Below are positions 34,106-45,170 of a stretch of 64,000 nt of DNA, piece after piece. The notes beneath the pieces are model-generated. The model saw nothing but the letters and a program-made list of their open reading frames with translations. It was not told where the DNA came from and searched no databases. Origin of the DNA: Ehretia macrophylla (taxonomy: Eukaryota > Streptophyta > Magnoliopsida > Boraginales > Ehretiaceae). Position 1 is the stretch's first letter. Each line of letters opens with the position of its first letter. The stretch spans positions 48,345,351 through 48,409,350 of the forward strand of contig CM075782.1 of NCBI GenBank assembly GCA_037974665.1, given 5' to 3'. The position numbers and the translations under genes are program-made.

Positions 34106-36030
34106 ATGGTACAAACTAGAAGCCACAGTGTAACGACCCGACTCCCCACGTGGAGCCCACGCAGAGTCTCACCGAGCTGCCACTACCCAGGAATTGTCTG
34201 CTATTGGCAGTCCCTGGCCTGCAGGCACAGGTCCCTCACAGTTTTGTCCTCTCGAGAATCTCTTCTCAAAAGGGCCCTAGACTAACTCTTATATCCAGCT
34301 CTCTCACTTCCAAATCTTCCGATGTGGGATTGTGTTACCACATTCCACCCCCCTTAAGAGGCCCCGTGCCCTCGCGGGCACGAGCACAAGGGAAGACTGG
34401 CTCTGATACCATTTGTAATGACCCGACTCCCCACGTGGAGCCCACGCAGAGTCTCACCGAGCTGCCACTACCCAGGAATTGTCTGCTATTGGCAGTCCCT
34501 GGCCCGCAGGCACAGGTCCCTCACGGTTTTGTCCTCTCGAGAATCTCTTCTCAAAAGGGCCCTGGGCTGATATAAGAGACTAACTCTTATATCCAGCTCT
34601 CTCACTTCCAAATCTTCCGATGTGGGATTGTGTTACCACACACAGCGCACCGGTAGAGGACTCACCCAACCTGGAAGAGGACCTCGAAACCATGCAGGTG
34701 CCCAGCCAAGATCTAACCCAAGCCGACGTTGGAACGAGCCAACGTATACACTTAGCCTCAGAAACCAACCCCTCTATAGATGGAGACCTCAACTCCAGCC
34801 CAACGCTAGAGATGAGGATGATGCTTAAGATGTTCCAGGAGCTAAAGGAGCAGGTAGCCCGGCTAGTTGCGGAACCCCCAGTTCCACAAGCAACTACACC
34901 GTGGCCCATGCGCCCACAGTTCCGCATTCCGGCCCCAGGGCAAACCCGAGCACAAGACGGAGAAGGATTCCTGGAGCCGGAGGCGAGACCCGTGGAGGCA
35001 AGAGGCAAAAGGGCGGCCCATGCCGACCCCGAGCAAGCCAAGACTGCGGCTGCCATAGCCAAGGTCATTAACCAGCTAGGCGTAAGCCCACTCTCGCCCA
35101 AGGTACTGGCAACGCTATTGCCCACCGGCAACCGGATGCCCAATTTGGCAATCTATAATAGGGACGAAGACCCAGCCAGCCACCTACTCAACTTCGATCA
35201 CCATATGACTCTGCATGATATGACCGACCTCATGAAGACGAAAATATTCCCGACCACCTTGGTTGGCAATGCCTTGGACTGGTTCCAAAAACTTCATCCC
35301 GGCTCTATTGCAAGTTTTCATCAGCTGGCTGAGACTTTCTTATCCCGCTTCGCTGGAAGCCGACGTGCAACACGTCATACCTTGTTATTGCTGTCGGTGA
35401 AGCAGCACAAATGAGAGAGTTTGAGGGCTTACACCGCCCGATTCAATGAAGAGACCCTCAGGATCCCCAACCTGGAGGATTCCATGGCACTAATGGCTTA
35501 CCAAAGTGGGCTCAGGTCGGGGCCCCTTACCTCTTCCTTGGCCATCGACCCCGTGGATACCGTAGCCGAGCTGATGGTACGGGCAGAAGGGTACATACAC
35601 TCGGAAGGAATCCATCAAGCCAAGAGGGACGATGACAAGGAGAAGGAAGCCGGAAAAAAGGGAGAAACCTCCCGAGCCTAACCTGGGAGTAAGATCCAAA
35701 ATGACCGAGGCAAGCAGCCTCAGCAGCCCAAGCAAAATCCCCGGTTCATTATGTTCACTCCACTTAACACCTCAAGGGAACAGATCTTAATAGAGATCTA
35801 GTACCAGAACCATCTACCTCCAGCGCCGAGAATGAAAGGCCGACCTGAAAAGCGCAATAGAACCAAGTATTGCCTCTACCATATGGATTACGACCATACC
35901 ACCGAGGAGTGCAAAGACTTGAACTAGGAGATCAAAGTGTTGATAGCCAGAGGTCACCTCCAGAGGTACGTAGATCATCAGTTGACCCGGAGTCAAGATC
36001 AGAGGGACAGGGAGAGAAGTCCACCCAGAC
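34106..36030 (+). pseudogene. gypsy gag (retrotrans_gag + zinc knuckle), interrupted
   Basis: The gag frame begins at ATG 34106 (MVQTRSHS) and is broken after eight codons by the TRIM at 34129-34640. The same frame resumes after it and runs through the capsid domain (DPASHLLNFDHHMTLH, then NALDWFQKLHPGSIASFHQL and FLSRFAGSR). An in-frame TGA at 35412-35414 and further stops at about 35679, 35800 and 35925 interrupt the capsid C-terminus and the zinc knuckle, whose CLYHMDYDHTTEEC (C-x2-H-x4-H-x4-C form) is at about 35870-35915. Gag would form the particle shell and bind RNA. It is dead in this copy. Confidence 0.88.
34129..34640 (-). mobile_element. TRIM element inserted in gypsy gag, perfect 5-bp target duplication
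   Basis: LTRs 34129-34342 (214 bases) and 34414-34640 (227 bases) are nearly identical apart from a 13-base indel. They are flanked by CACAG at 34124-34128 and 34641-34645. Read on the minus strand each LTR is TGTGGTAACACAATCCC...TTACA. The 71-base interior has a TGGTATCAGAGCCAG primer site next to the first LTR and an AAGGGGGGTGGAA polypurine tract next to the second. The LTRs carry CTCTTATATCAGC/TATAAGAG motifs. There is no coding capacity. This is a complete terminal-repeat retrotransposon in miniature, opposite in orientation to its host element. Confidence 0.93.
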
Positions 36031-36680
36031 GCCAAACCGAGGGCGGACGTTTAGCTGTGATTGAGACCATCGCCGGAGGATTGGCGTCAAGTGGAGAGAC
36101 CTCGGCTGGCAGAAAGGGTTATGTTCAAGTCGGAAGAGAGTATGAGCCAGCGCGGGGTCCAGTCCCGGAGTTGGAGGAGCTCATTTTTTCCTCAAAAGAC
36201 TTGGAGGGTGTGATATTGCCCCATGACGACCCATTGGTGATCAACACCGAAATAGCCAACTTCACCGTGAAGAGGTTGATGGTGGACACCGGGAGCTCGG
36301 CATAAGTCCTATTCTTGAAGGCATTTGAGCAAATGGGGTTGGACAGAAGCCGGCTTAGACCATTGAGGGGCATCTTGGCCGGATTCACCGGGCATGCCCA
36401 CCGAGTTGAAGGGGTCATTTACCTCCCACTAAAGTTGGAAGACGGAGACAAGCGGGTTTCGATGGAGGCCAACTTCATTGTGATGGATTGCAACTCCACT
36501 TACAATGGAATCTTAGGTCGGGTGGCGCTCAACCACTTCAGGGCCGTACCTTCAACTTACCACCAGGCCTTGAAATTCCCGACCCGGACGGCACAGCCAC
36601 CATCCGCAGAGCCTAGCTCTCAGCTCGAGAATGTTATGAAAATTCTCTCCGACCTAAATATCAGGTTGGTTGGGGACCAG
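36031..36680 (+). pseudogene. gypsy aspartic protease
   Basis: Same frame as gag. The catalytic motif VDTGSSA is at about 36283-36303, followed by a TAA stop where a D or N codon is usual, then LFLKAFEQMGL and the second-lobe ILGRVALNHFRAV. In the family this enzyme processes the polyprotein. A frameshift near 36680 separates it from RT. Confidence 0.85.
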
Positions 36681-36682
36681 AT

Positions 36683-37980
36683 TTGCCCGAGGAGAAGAGG
36701 GATGCTAAAAGAGGAAGCCCGGCTGAAGACCTTCAAGAGGTGGAGCTTTCCGATGAAACAAAGAGAGCAAAGATTGGGAGTGAACTCCCTGACATCCTTA
36801 AGAAAGGTATAAGCCAGTTTTTTCTTAAAAATGAACGTATATTTGCATGGTCTGCCTCTGACATGACAGGTATTGACCCGGGAGTGATTGAACATCACCT
36901 GAATGCCGACCTGAATTACTATCCGGTGAAGCAGAAGCGCAGGCACTTCCATTACGATAAGCAACAAATCATAGCAGAAGAGGTAGACAAATTGGTAGAC
37001 GCTGGCCACATAAAGGAAATCCAGTACCCAACCTGGCTATCTAACGTGGTCCTGGTGACCAAGTCCTCAGGTGGATGGAGACTATGTATTGACTTCACCG
37101 ACCTCAACAAAGCCTGCCCCAAGGACTGCTTTCCCCTACCTCGGATTGATCAGATGGTGGATGCCACCTCCGGGTTCGAGCTACTCTCTTTCATGGATGC
37201 CTTCAAAGGCTATAACCAGATTAAGATGGCGCCCGGAGACAAAGAGAAGACTACCTTTACCACCGATAAAGGTCTCTACTACTATGAGGTCATGCCTTTT
37301 GGCCTCAAGAATGCTGGAGTTACCTACGCTCAGATGGTGACCAAGGTTTTCAAAAATCAGATTGGCCAAAATATGGAGATCTATGTAGATGACATGTTGA
37401 TCAAGAGTAGAAAGGCGGAAGATCACGTAGCCGACCTGGTTGAAGCCTTCGCCGTAATGGAGCACTTTGGGATGAAGCTAAACCCGAAAAAGTGCGCATT
37501 CAGCGTCAAGGCTGGAAAGTTTCTGGGCTTTATGGTCATAGCCCGTGGGATAGAAGCCAACCCGGAGAAGGTTCAGGCGATACTCGACCTGGCACCACCG
37601 ACCTGCGTGAAAGACGTCCAGGTGTTAGCGGGCAAGGTTGTGGCACTAAGCAAATTCATGTCCAGGTCGGCTGACAAGTGTGCTCCTCTGTGAGGAATCC
37701 TAAGAACTTTGAATAGACTATAGAATGCCAGAACGCATTCCAAGAGCTGAAAAGGTATCTAGCTTCGCCACCCCTGCTATCCCGACCTAAGGTGGGGGAG
37801 GAGCTAGTACTATACCTAGCATGCTCGGGGACAGCAATGGCAGTGATACTAATCCGAGAAGAAGGGAAGGAACAGAAGCTGGTCTATTATGTCAGCAAAA
37901 CCCTGCAAGGGGCCGAGGTGAGGTACTCCTCCTTGGAAAAACTCGCCCTCGCGCTCATCACAGCGGCAAAAAGTTGAAGC
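36683..37980 (+). pseudogene. gypsy reverse transcriptase and first RNase H
   Basis: An open stretch 36683-37693 contains the full RT core: GGWRLCIDFTDLNKACPKD, FMDAFKGYNQI, LPFGLKNAG-like (MPFGLKNAGVTYAQM), the catalytic YVDD at about 37382-37393, and FLGFMV. It stops at TGA 37691-37693. The connection and RNase H 1 (GTAMAVILIREEG, VYYVSKTLQGAE, YSSLEKLALALITAAK) follow in another frame at 37792-37977, so at least one frameshift separates them. Confidence 0.9.
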
Positions 37981-38708
37981 CATACTTTGATGCTCATCCA
38001 ATTAAGGTCATGACGGATGCTCCACTCAAGTCCATCATGCACAAGCCGGAGGCATCAGGAAGGCTGCTGAAATGGGCAGTTGAGCTAAGTCAATTTGACA
38101 TTACCTACCAGCCCAGAACAGCCATCAAAGCCCAAGCCATCGCAGACTTTGTGGTGGAATGCACTAGCCGAGCCGAGCATGACCCGGAGGACGTGTGGAA
38201 GGTCCATGCGGATGGGGCCTCAGGAAAGTCTGGGAGCGGAGCTGGGGTGGTTATCCTCGACCCAACCCGACATGAGTACTAATACTCTATCAAGTTCACC
38301 TTTCTGGCGTCCAACAATGAAGCGGAGTATGAAACGGTGATTGCGGGGCTGAAAATTGTAGCTCAGCTTGGGGCACAGACAGTTGACCTAAGCACTGACT
38401 CTCAATTGGTTTCTAGTCAGATATCGGAAGAGTTCGAAGCCAATGATAGTACTATGCTGGCCTACCTCAACAGAGTCAAGGATTTGACCTCAGGGCTCAA
38501 AAGGTTCATGATACAGCAAATTCTGAAAGAAGAGAATATGAAGGCTGATGCCCTGTCCAGGTTGGCCTTGGGCGAGAGCCGACCTGCCCTGGTTCATATG
38601 GAAGAAGTATCCGAACCGAGTATTCAGTTGGGGGTGCAAGCCGTAGCCGAGCTCAATCTAAGCCTAGATTGGACCAAACCAATCGTGGACTACTTGGAGG
38701 GGGTATGA
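37980..38708 (+). pseudogene. gypsy second (archaeal-type) RNase H
   Basis: After the tether (LLKWAVELSQFDITYQPRTA) comes a second RNase H with HADGASGKSGSGAGVV, a TAA at about 38280, then NNEAEYETVIAGL, LSTDSQLVSSQ and EENMKADALSRLA. A duplicated, archaeal-type RNase H after RT/RH is the hallmark of plant Tat-lineage elements. Confidence 0.88.
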
Positions 38709-39897
38709 CCCTAGAGGATGAAAAAGAAGCTCGGAAACTCATGAAACAAGCCTCAAGGTTTGTCATAATTGCCGGGAACTCTATAAGAGAGCCTACACTT
38801 GGCCTCTCTTGAAATGTGTTGGACCCAAGAAGGGAAACTATGTACTCCGGGAAATCCACGAAGGGGTATGTGGAAACCACTTGGGAGGCGAAGCTCTGGC
38901 TCGAAAGGCATTAAGGCAAGGCTATTTCTGGCCAACCTTAGAACAAGATGCCAAAGAGTATGTAAAAAAGTGCGATACCTGCCAAAGGTTCACCAACGTA
39001 TAGAGGAAGCCTGCGGTAGACCTCACGGTGATGATAAACCCGTGGTCATTCTATCAGTGGGGTCTAGATATCATCGGCCCATTGCCGACCAGTGTTGGCC
39101 AAAAGAAGCACACCTTCGTAGCTGTAGACTACTTCACCAAATGGCCCGAGGCTGAAGGTGTTGCTAGAATAACAGAAAATGCAGCTTGGGATTTCGTATG
39201 GAAAAACATCATTTGCCGATTTGGGGTGCCAAAGGTCATCATCACTGACCACGGCAATCAATTCGACAGTGCATACTTTCGAGGCAAATGTGTTGAGATT
39301 AGGATCGACCTCAGATTCTCATCTATTGCCCACCCCCAAAGTAATGGCCAAGTTGAAAGGACTAACCAAATCATTTTGCAGGGCCTGAAAACCAAGCTGG
39401 AGGAAGCGGAGGCTCAGTGGGCATCGATTTTTCCCGAGGTGTTGTGGGCTCAACGGACCACCACCAGCTCGACAATGGGAGAATCGCCCTTCGAACTGAC
39501 CTTCGATACTCAAGCGGTGTTGCCAGTGGAGATCGGGTCTCCGACCAGTAGAACCCTCCACCATGATCCAGAAATAAACGGAGCACGGATCCGTGAAGAG
39601 CTCGACCTCGCTGAAGAGCTCCGAGCTAAAGCTCAAATTAGAATACTGGCCAGTAAAGTTGCCATGCAAAGAGCCTTTGCCAAACAGGTCAAGCCTAAGC
39701 CTATCAAGGTTGGTGACCTTGTACTCAGAAAGGCCATCTTTTTGCCGCGCTCGGGTAACAAGCTCTCCCCGACCTGGGAGGGACCGTATGAAGTCGTGAA
39801 AGAAGTCCGACCTGGGACCTTCTACCTCCGCGACAAGAACGGGAAATTATTAAAGAATGCATGGCAGTCAGAACACCTGAAGCGGTATTTTGTCTAA
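38709..39897 (+). pseudogene. gypsy integrase
   Basis: The HHCC zinc-binding part (HEGVCGNHLGG with KKCDTCQRF) lies at 38850-38995. An in-frame TAG at 39001-39003 follows. The catalytic core then reads open to TAA 39897 with D (WGLDIIGPLP), D (ITDHGNQFDS) and E (SNGQVERTNQ), followed by a C-terminal GPYEVVKEVRPGTFYL domain. Nearly intact apart from the stop and the frame joins. Confidence 0.9.
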
Positions 39898-40640
39898 AGG
39901 CCCCGAGCCAAAATCTTTTGTAACGGCCCCGAGCCGAAATCGTTTGTAATAGCCCCCGAGCTAAAATCTTTTGTTAAGGCCCCGAGCTAAAACATTGCTT
40001 GTAATCAGCTCCCGAGCCCAAGTACTTCATGTACAAATTCAATACAATGCATTTTGTAAACCAGTGCAATGCCCGACCTGGGTCCAAGTACCTCAACTAC
40101 AAAGCTACTACCAACTCGGATTAACACGGTGGCCACGCTTAATCACGAGCTAATGATCAAGTAAACCAGCTCGGACTATGTTCTAGCTTGGGTATAATCA
40201 ATAACAATTTGATTAGCTTTTCCAGTTCAAATTAAGGTCCAACTCGGTGTGATCCGGTTTCAGGTCGGTATATTAGTTTGGGTCTAAACTCAAACTCAAC
40301 ATTCGTCAACGTTAGTTTGACCAATTTTAAATCGGACTGACGAGTCCAAGTCGGCGATGATTATATAGTTGTCCAGTTAACCAGCTCGGATTAGGATAAT
40401 AATTCATTAATTGCGTCCAACTCGGTTCTTTCTACTTAAGTTTGAAAGGTCCATTATTTTGGCCCGACCCCACTTACTTAAGAAAAATTTACAAAGGGAA
40501 ATGTATACAAATACGAACTCGAATAAAATGCAAAATATTAATTTCATTAGAATTGAAAAACGATTACAGAAGCCCGACCTGGGCAAATTACAAAGAGCCC
40601 AACTTGGGCGAAACTACAAAAGCCCTATCCGGGCTGAATT
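39898..40640 (+). other. gypsy post-integrase region with short tandem repeats
   Basis: Four to five units of the form CCCCGAGCCAAAATCTTTTG with GTAA after them lie at about 39900-40010. After that comes low-information sequence with many AACTCGG/CCGACCTGG words. No sense-strand gene is seen. Confidence 0.6.
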
Positions 40641-40647
40641 ACAAAAT

Positions 40648-42983
40648 CTATTTTGGAGGAGCGACGTTGGTTGCATCAGCCTCGTCCCCGACCTGGTCCA
40701 TACCTTCTTGGATAAATTTCATCACCTCTTTAGCCTGGGACGTCAGGTCAGCCGGAAGCTCAGGAATCTCCCAGAACTCCGGCGGCGGAGCCTCCAAGAT
40801 TTCAATATAGTCATTCTTGGTGGTAGGAAATAAGGTCTTTGCTCTCTCCCGAGCTGTGACTTGACCCCGGAAGTAGAATTCCAGCTCGGCATACTTGGCC
40901 ATGTCTCCACCTTCCGTGGCCAACCAGTCCACGGCCGCAACACTGGATTTGAAGGCTTCTACCGCCTTCTCTCCTTCAGGGCCGACCCGGTCCACCAGAT
41001 CCCGGAGCTTCGTCTCGGCTTCACGCCTCTCCAGCTTATAGTGCTCCACTTCCTTGGCCGCGGCTTTGCGTCGGGACTTCTCCGCATCAAGCTTCTTCTT
41101 CAGACGGTCGATCTCCGTCACGTCCGCCTTGTGCCTTTGGGCGGCCTCCTCCCTCAGAGTCTCAAGCTCGGCTCGAGCATCTATGTATCGCTACTCGAGC
41201 TCGACGCAATGAATCTGGGCCCTGACAAGAAAGCTAGGAGCTGAAAGGATGTGGGACTCAGCCTGTGTAAAAGAGAGCAAAACGATCAGCCGAGCTAAAA
41301 AACATAACCATATCATAAGTCGGATAAGACTCACCGTAACTATGGCCGTCCTCAGGTCGAGCGAGAGCTGCTCTGCCGGGACCATCGCCAGCTTGGGGTC
41401 GCGGGCCACCTTGGTCGCCTCTATGAAGTCCTTGCTGGGAGGGCTCACCTCCGCGGCCTTACCTCTCCCGGAATACTAGGCCCGAGGCCGCTTTTTACTC
41501 TCAGGATGGGACGCTGAGCGCTCCGGGTTCACCACTCCCGAGCTCGATCTCTTAGGCAAGGGAGACCTCGACGTCCCCTTGGAAGAGACCTCGGGGCCGA
41601 CCTCCGGCACTTGGCCGCTGGGCCACTGTCTCTGACCCTGAGCAGCACTTCCCAAGCCAGACCGAGCTGAAACCTCGCCGCTGGCCTCGTTCTTCTTTCT
41701 CACCTGGGCATACGCAAGTTTTCTCGTATCCGCCATACCTGCAAAAGGTAGAGGAAAGAAGTGAAAAAGAGCCGAAGGCCAACCTAAAAAGACTGGCAGA
41801 CAGGATAATTGGGAGGTCGGGCGCCGATCCTGCAAACTGACCCTCTTCTGAGCTGGACCCCGCGTCCCCTTCAGGCTCGGGAAGCAGGTTGGGATGATCC
41901 CTCGAGAGGTCGGGTTCCCTACCAAATAGCTTGGAGTCCCAGATCCGCTCCCATTTGAGCACACTGTCAATATTTATCAGCATCCCGGGCGCGGGCCTGA
42001 GCACCGCGACTTCCTCAAGTTCCTCATCTGAGAGCTTGGGGTCATCATTGACGGTCTTCCTCAAATTTGGAATCCAGACCAACCTGCACCCAGAGTTCAC
42101 AGCTGGTTCCACCCAATAATAGTCATTATGCCAGCCCTTGTTAGAAGAGTGCCACTTGGTGAATATGGAGTTGCCGACCCAAGCTGCGAAGTGGAACCAC
42201 CCTGGCTGCTTCGGGTTGGGTTTGCACACAAAGAAATGCCTGAACCTGCGCAAGGTCGGCTCCACTTTCTTCTCAAGGTAGAACACATAGAAAGCCACCA
42301 TCACGACCCAACCATTCGGCGACATCTAACCTAGGTTGAGCTCAAAGTAGTTCAAGATATTGACAACAAAACCGGGGAGGGGGAGCTGGATAACGTTGAA
42401 CGCAAGGTCGTAGATGGTGAAGTGGTCAGCCGGAGAATAGCAAGCCGATTCGTGTCGACCTGGAACCTTCAGCTTGTGATGACGATCCACTGACCAGTTC
42501 TTCAGTCTGGCGTTGGCCATTTGCACCGTGGAATGGCACTCACGTTTGCAACAGGTGAACAGCTGCTCAATCCTCTTCCCCCCGAGTTGAAGAAGCGCTG
42601 GCTGTGGCCGAGCTTCGAGGTCGAACAACACTAACTGAGACTGCTTCGATTGGCTCGGCGGCAGAAACTCCAGCTAGGTACTCCTGTGGTATCTCGACCC
42701 CCTCCAGTTGATTCAGTGGCTCCTCATCTTCTCTATCTTCCAAGTCTCCCAGGTCGGCCAAAGGATCCGCCTCAGCCTCCTCTTGCGCCAGTCTGACCCC
42801 AATAACTTGGCAATCATCATCGCTCTCCCCGGGCCTAGATTTTCGAGCTGATCCTTGAGACACACTGGTGCTCTCTCCACCTTGGTCTCTATTTGAGATG
42901 GACTCCGAGCTCGACGGACTCTCATCCCCACCATAGGACCTCACCTCTATTGCCTGGGAATCTTCCGACTCCGACCTCCCCAT
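40648..42983 (-). pseudogene. Antisense extra gene of the gypsy element (PF04195-like 'putative gypsy type transposon' domain + coiled coil)
   Basis: On the minus strand, ATG 42983 (MGRSESEDSQ) opens an acidic Ser/Glu-rich N-terminus to about 42590. A frameshift at a G6 run leads into a domain at 42631-42000 with CYSPADHFTIYDLAF, FVVNILNYFELNLG, a stop, then MSPNGWVVMVAFYVFYL, KQPGWFHF and SSNKGWHNDYYWV. This resembles PF04195, a domain known mostly from extra ORFs of plant gypsy elements. A linker and a coiled coil follow (LKKKLDAEKSRRKAAAKEVE), ending at 40648. A GT-AG intron is visible at 41334-41263 (GTGAGTC...TTTTACACAG). A second acceptor (CTTTTGCAG) is near 41737, and a 5' leader intron lies at 43040-42985. 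A further in-frame stop follows CVELE. Role unknown; inactive here. Confidence 0.75.
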
Positions 42984-43204
42984 CCTGTCTACAAATTATA
43001 TATAAATGTATAGAAATGACTAAAGGGAGTCGGGACGCACCTACTGCTCTTAGCTGCGGAATGTGACCCGACCTAGCTGGCTCCGAGCTGAAAATCCTGA
43101 GAAGATTCTTTCCAAGCTAAATGCATCCGACCACTCTGGTATCCGACGTAAAACTCTTGAAAGTTGAAAGCAAAGTGTGAAATGAATCTCAGATGTCAAG
43201 GCCC

Positions 43205-43212
43205 TATTTATA
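43205..43212 (-). promoter_or_regulatory. TATA box of the antisense gene
   Basis: TATAAATA on the minus strand (CCTATAAATAGGG), about 220 bases upstream of the antisense ATG at 42983 and followed by a GT-AG leader intron. It lies outside the LTR, so it would be a private internal promoter pointing away from the 3' LTR. Confidence 0.6.
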
Positions 43213-43409
43213 GGCACTTCTAAAAATCGCCTCGGGGAGCCCAAACGTCGCGTCTTGTTAGAACCGCCAGGTGACGTGTCAACCATCTGAAGGGCATGCA
43301 CCGCTGACGTGGCCATCCCTACTCTGCCGGGGTCGGGCACCTCCAGCTCGAGAGCAACTCCTAATTCTAGATCTCATCCCCTCGATCTCGACTTAAGGGG
43401 GGAGGGGAT

Positions 43410-43696
43410 TGACGAGGGGTCCCCGAGTTGAGGTGAGTTACCCACACCGAGCTGAGACGGGCTAATCCGAGCCAAGCCCAGCATATTCAGCTGAATGCCC
43501 AACCTGGATGCTGATCCGACCTCACCCCGACCCCGAAAAACCCCCACCTCAATGCCAGCTGTTCCGATTGGACATAAAGCATTGATGGGACATAAAGTTG
43601 CACCGCATTAAATGCTGTCAGACCCGAATTTAGTATAAATAGAGCTCCACCCCCTTCATTTCAGAGGTAACTCGTCATTAAATGCTCTCAGCTACA
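43410..43696 (+). repeat. gypsy 3' LTR, truncated
   Basis: Matches the first part of the 5' LTR from TGACGAGGGGTCC to TCTCAGCTAC, with scattered substitutions and one extra segment of about 19 bases (GACATAAAGCATTGATGG duplication near 43570). The last 240 or so bases are missing; unrelated DNA starts at 43697. Confidence 0.88.
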
Positions 43697-44723
43697 CCGC
43701 TATACTCGGGAGTTTACCATTTAGTAGTCAAACTCTGTTGAATAATTCAATAGTCGAATTCCGCCAGTTAAATTTTTACGTCATCCAAACAAAGGTGAGG
43801 CAGGCATTGGACGTAATTTGACGTGATTGTAACATTGGACAAAATTTTATGTAGTGTTAAACTTAAGTTTCTTATTATAAAAAGAAAACCAGATATATTA
43901 CCAGTGACACTTTGTTTATTTCAAGAAACTATAAAAATATATCTCATCACATTAACGTACTTCTCCTGGATTATCTCATTACACGCCTTCTCTTATAATA
44001 TTGTGATAAAATTTTTAGTCGTTTAAATTTACTAGCCCATCAAATTTAATTCAAAAACGTTATGAACGAATTTTTACCTTTAAGAGTGAGGGGAGAGGGT
44101 TCAACGTTGAGTTTGTAAATTGACATATACTATTATATGTGATTGGATAGCACAATTGATCTTCTGAACTGTCTTAATTTGCTGTATATAAACCCAACAA
44201 AATTTGAATCACAAGGTGAGGTGTCGGGGTCCAGGATAGTTCAATCACTGTAACGCTATGATCTGTTAGAAGAATTAATTGTCCCACTAAAATTAATTTC
44301 ATGATTGATGCATGTGACTCAATCATGGTTGTAGTTTCCTGAATCTAATTTAGACATCCTTCTCATACTTTATATTTGATTAGAAAGAGGAATAAATTGT
44401 ATAATACATACTAAAAGATATTATTTATAAAAATTGATTTTAGAATCTTTTGTATGTATTTATAACGAGAAGTGTAAAGCTAAACTAAAGATCTGTTAGT
44501 CTACAGTTCTTTTTTTGTTTTTGTTTTTGCTCATTAGAAATGTGAGTATTAATATATTTGTTTTCTCTGCACATTGTGATTAATCATAATCCTTTTGACA
44601 TTGACTCTTGTTGATGACATGCAGTGCATGTGAATTAGAAGAAGCGTGAGAGTTCTCCTTTCCTTTTTGTATGTAAGAAAAATAACACATATGTAGCTCA
44701 AAGAAACTTGGTAATTGACTAAA
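43697..44723. other. AT-rich spacer with a dispersed repeat fragment
   Basis: At about 43725-43790, GTTGAATAATTCAATAGTCG and the following ATTTTTACGTCATCC are similar to 57187-57240 (CGTCGAATAATTTGATAATC, then ATTTTTTATGTCATCC). This is a piece of an old dispersed repeat. No gene is seen. Confidence 0.5.
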
Positions 44724-45170
44724 GGCTTGTTTGGATTTGGGAGGAAAAAACTATTAAAGGAAAGGAATTGATTCAATAATAAAGGAAATGGAGGAAGAGG
44801 ATTACATCTTGTTTGGATTGGATAAAATTATAGAGGAAATATTCATAAATGATTATATGCATTATTTGTTTGGATTGAAAAGGAAAGGAAAGAAAATGAT
44901 AAATTTTATAAAGAAAATAACATGTTTATCATTTACTAATAACATAAGTGTAATAAATAGAAGGGCAATATAGATATTGTATAATAAATTAAATGAAATT
45001 ACTCCAAATCACCCCAATTTGGGGTGATTGCAAAATCATCCCATTAAATGATTTTACAAATCACTCCCAATCACCTCACCCCCAAAACCTTTAAATCCAA
45101 ACAAGTGCAAAAATTAAAAATCACCCAAAATCAAATCATTTCCCCCCAAATTCCCCAATCCAAACAAACC
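44724..45170. mobile_element. MITE with GGCTTGTTTGGATTTGGG ends
   Basis: Left end GGCTTGTTTGGATTTGGG, right end CCCCAATCCAAACAAACC (inverted). Further inverted matches inside include TGTTTGGATT/AATCCAAACA at about 44811 and 45093, with GGGGTGATT and complementary AATCACC words. There is no reading frame of interest. The superfamily is not fixed because no clear target duplication is visible. Confidence 0.6.

Larger units (their letters stand above)
33528..43696 (+). mobile_element. Ty3/gypsy retrotransposon, Tat lineage, nested in the copia 3' LTR
   Basis: The 5' LTR is 33528-34038 (TGACGAGGGGTCC...CTCGACA). It is followed by TTTGGCGCCGTCTGTGGGAA, the leader/primer-site sequence common in Tat-type elements. 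The order gag, protease, RT, RNase H, a second (archaeal-type) RNase H and integrase, followed by a long antisense region before the 3' LTR, is diagnostic of the Tat/Ogre/Retand group. A polypurine tract (AAGGGGGGAGGGGA, about 43395-43408) precedes the 3' LTR at 43410, which stops at about 43696 after roughly 285 bases. Base composition (GC-rich, full of CCGACCT and GAGCTCGG) contrasts sharply with the AT-rich host DNA. Confidence 0.92.

Noticed and set aside
35814..36035. Minus-strand frames inside gypsy gag-pol (also 36620-37009, 37181-37465, 39319-39669)
   Set aside because: Shadows of the strongly supported sense pol domains, with no similarity of their own.
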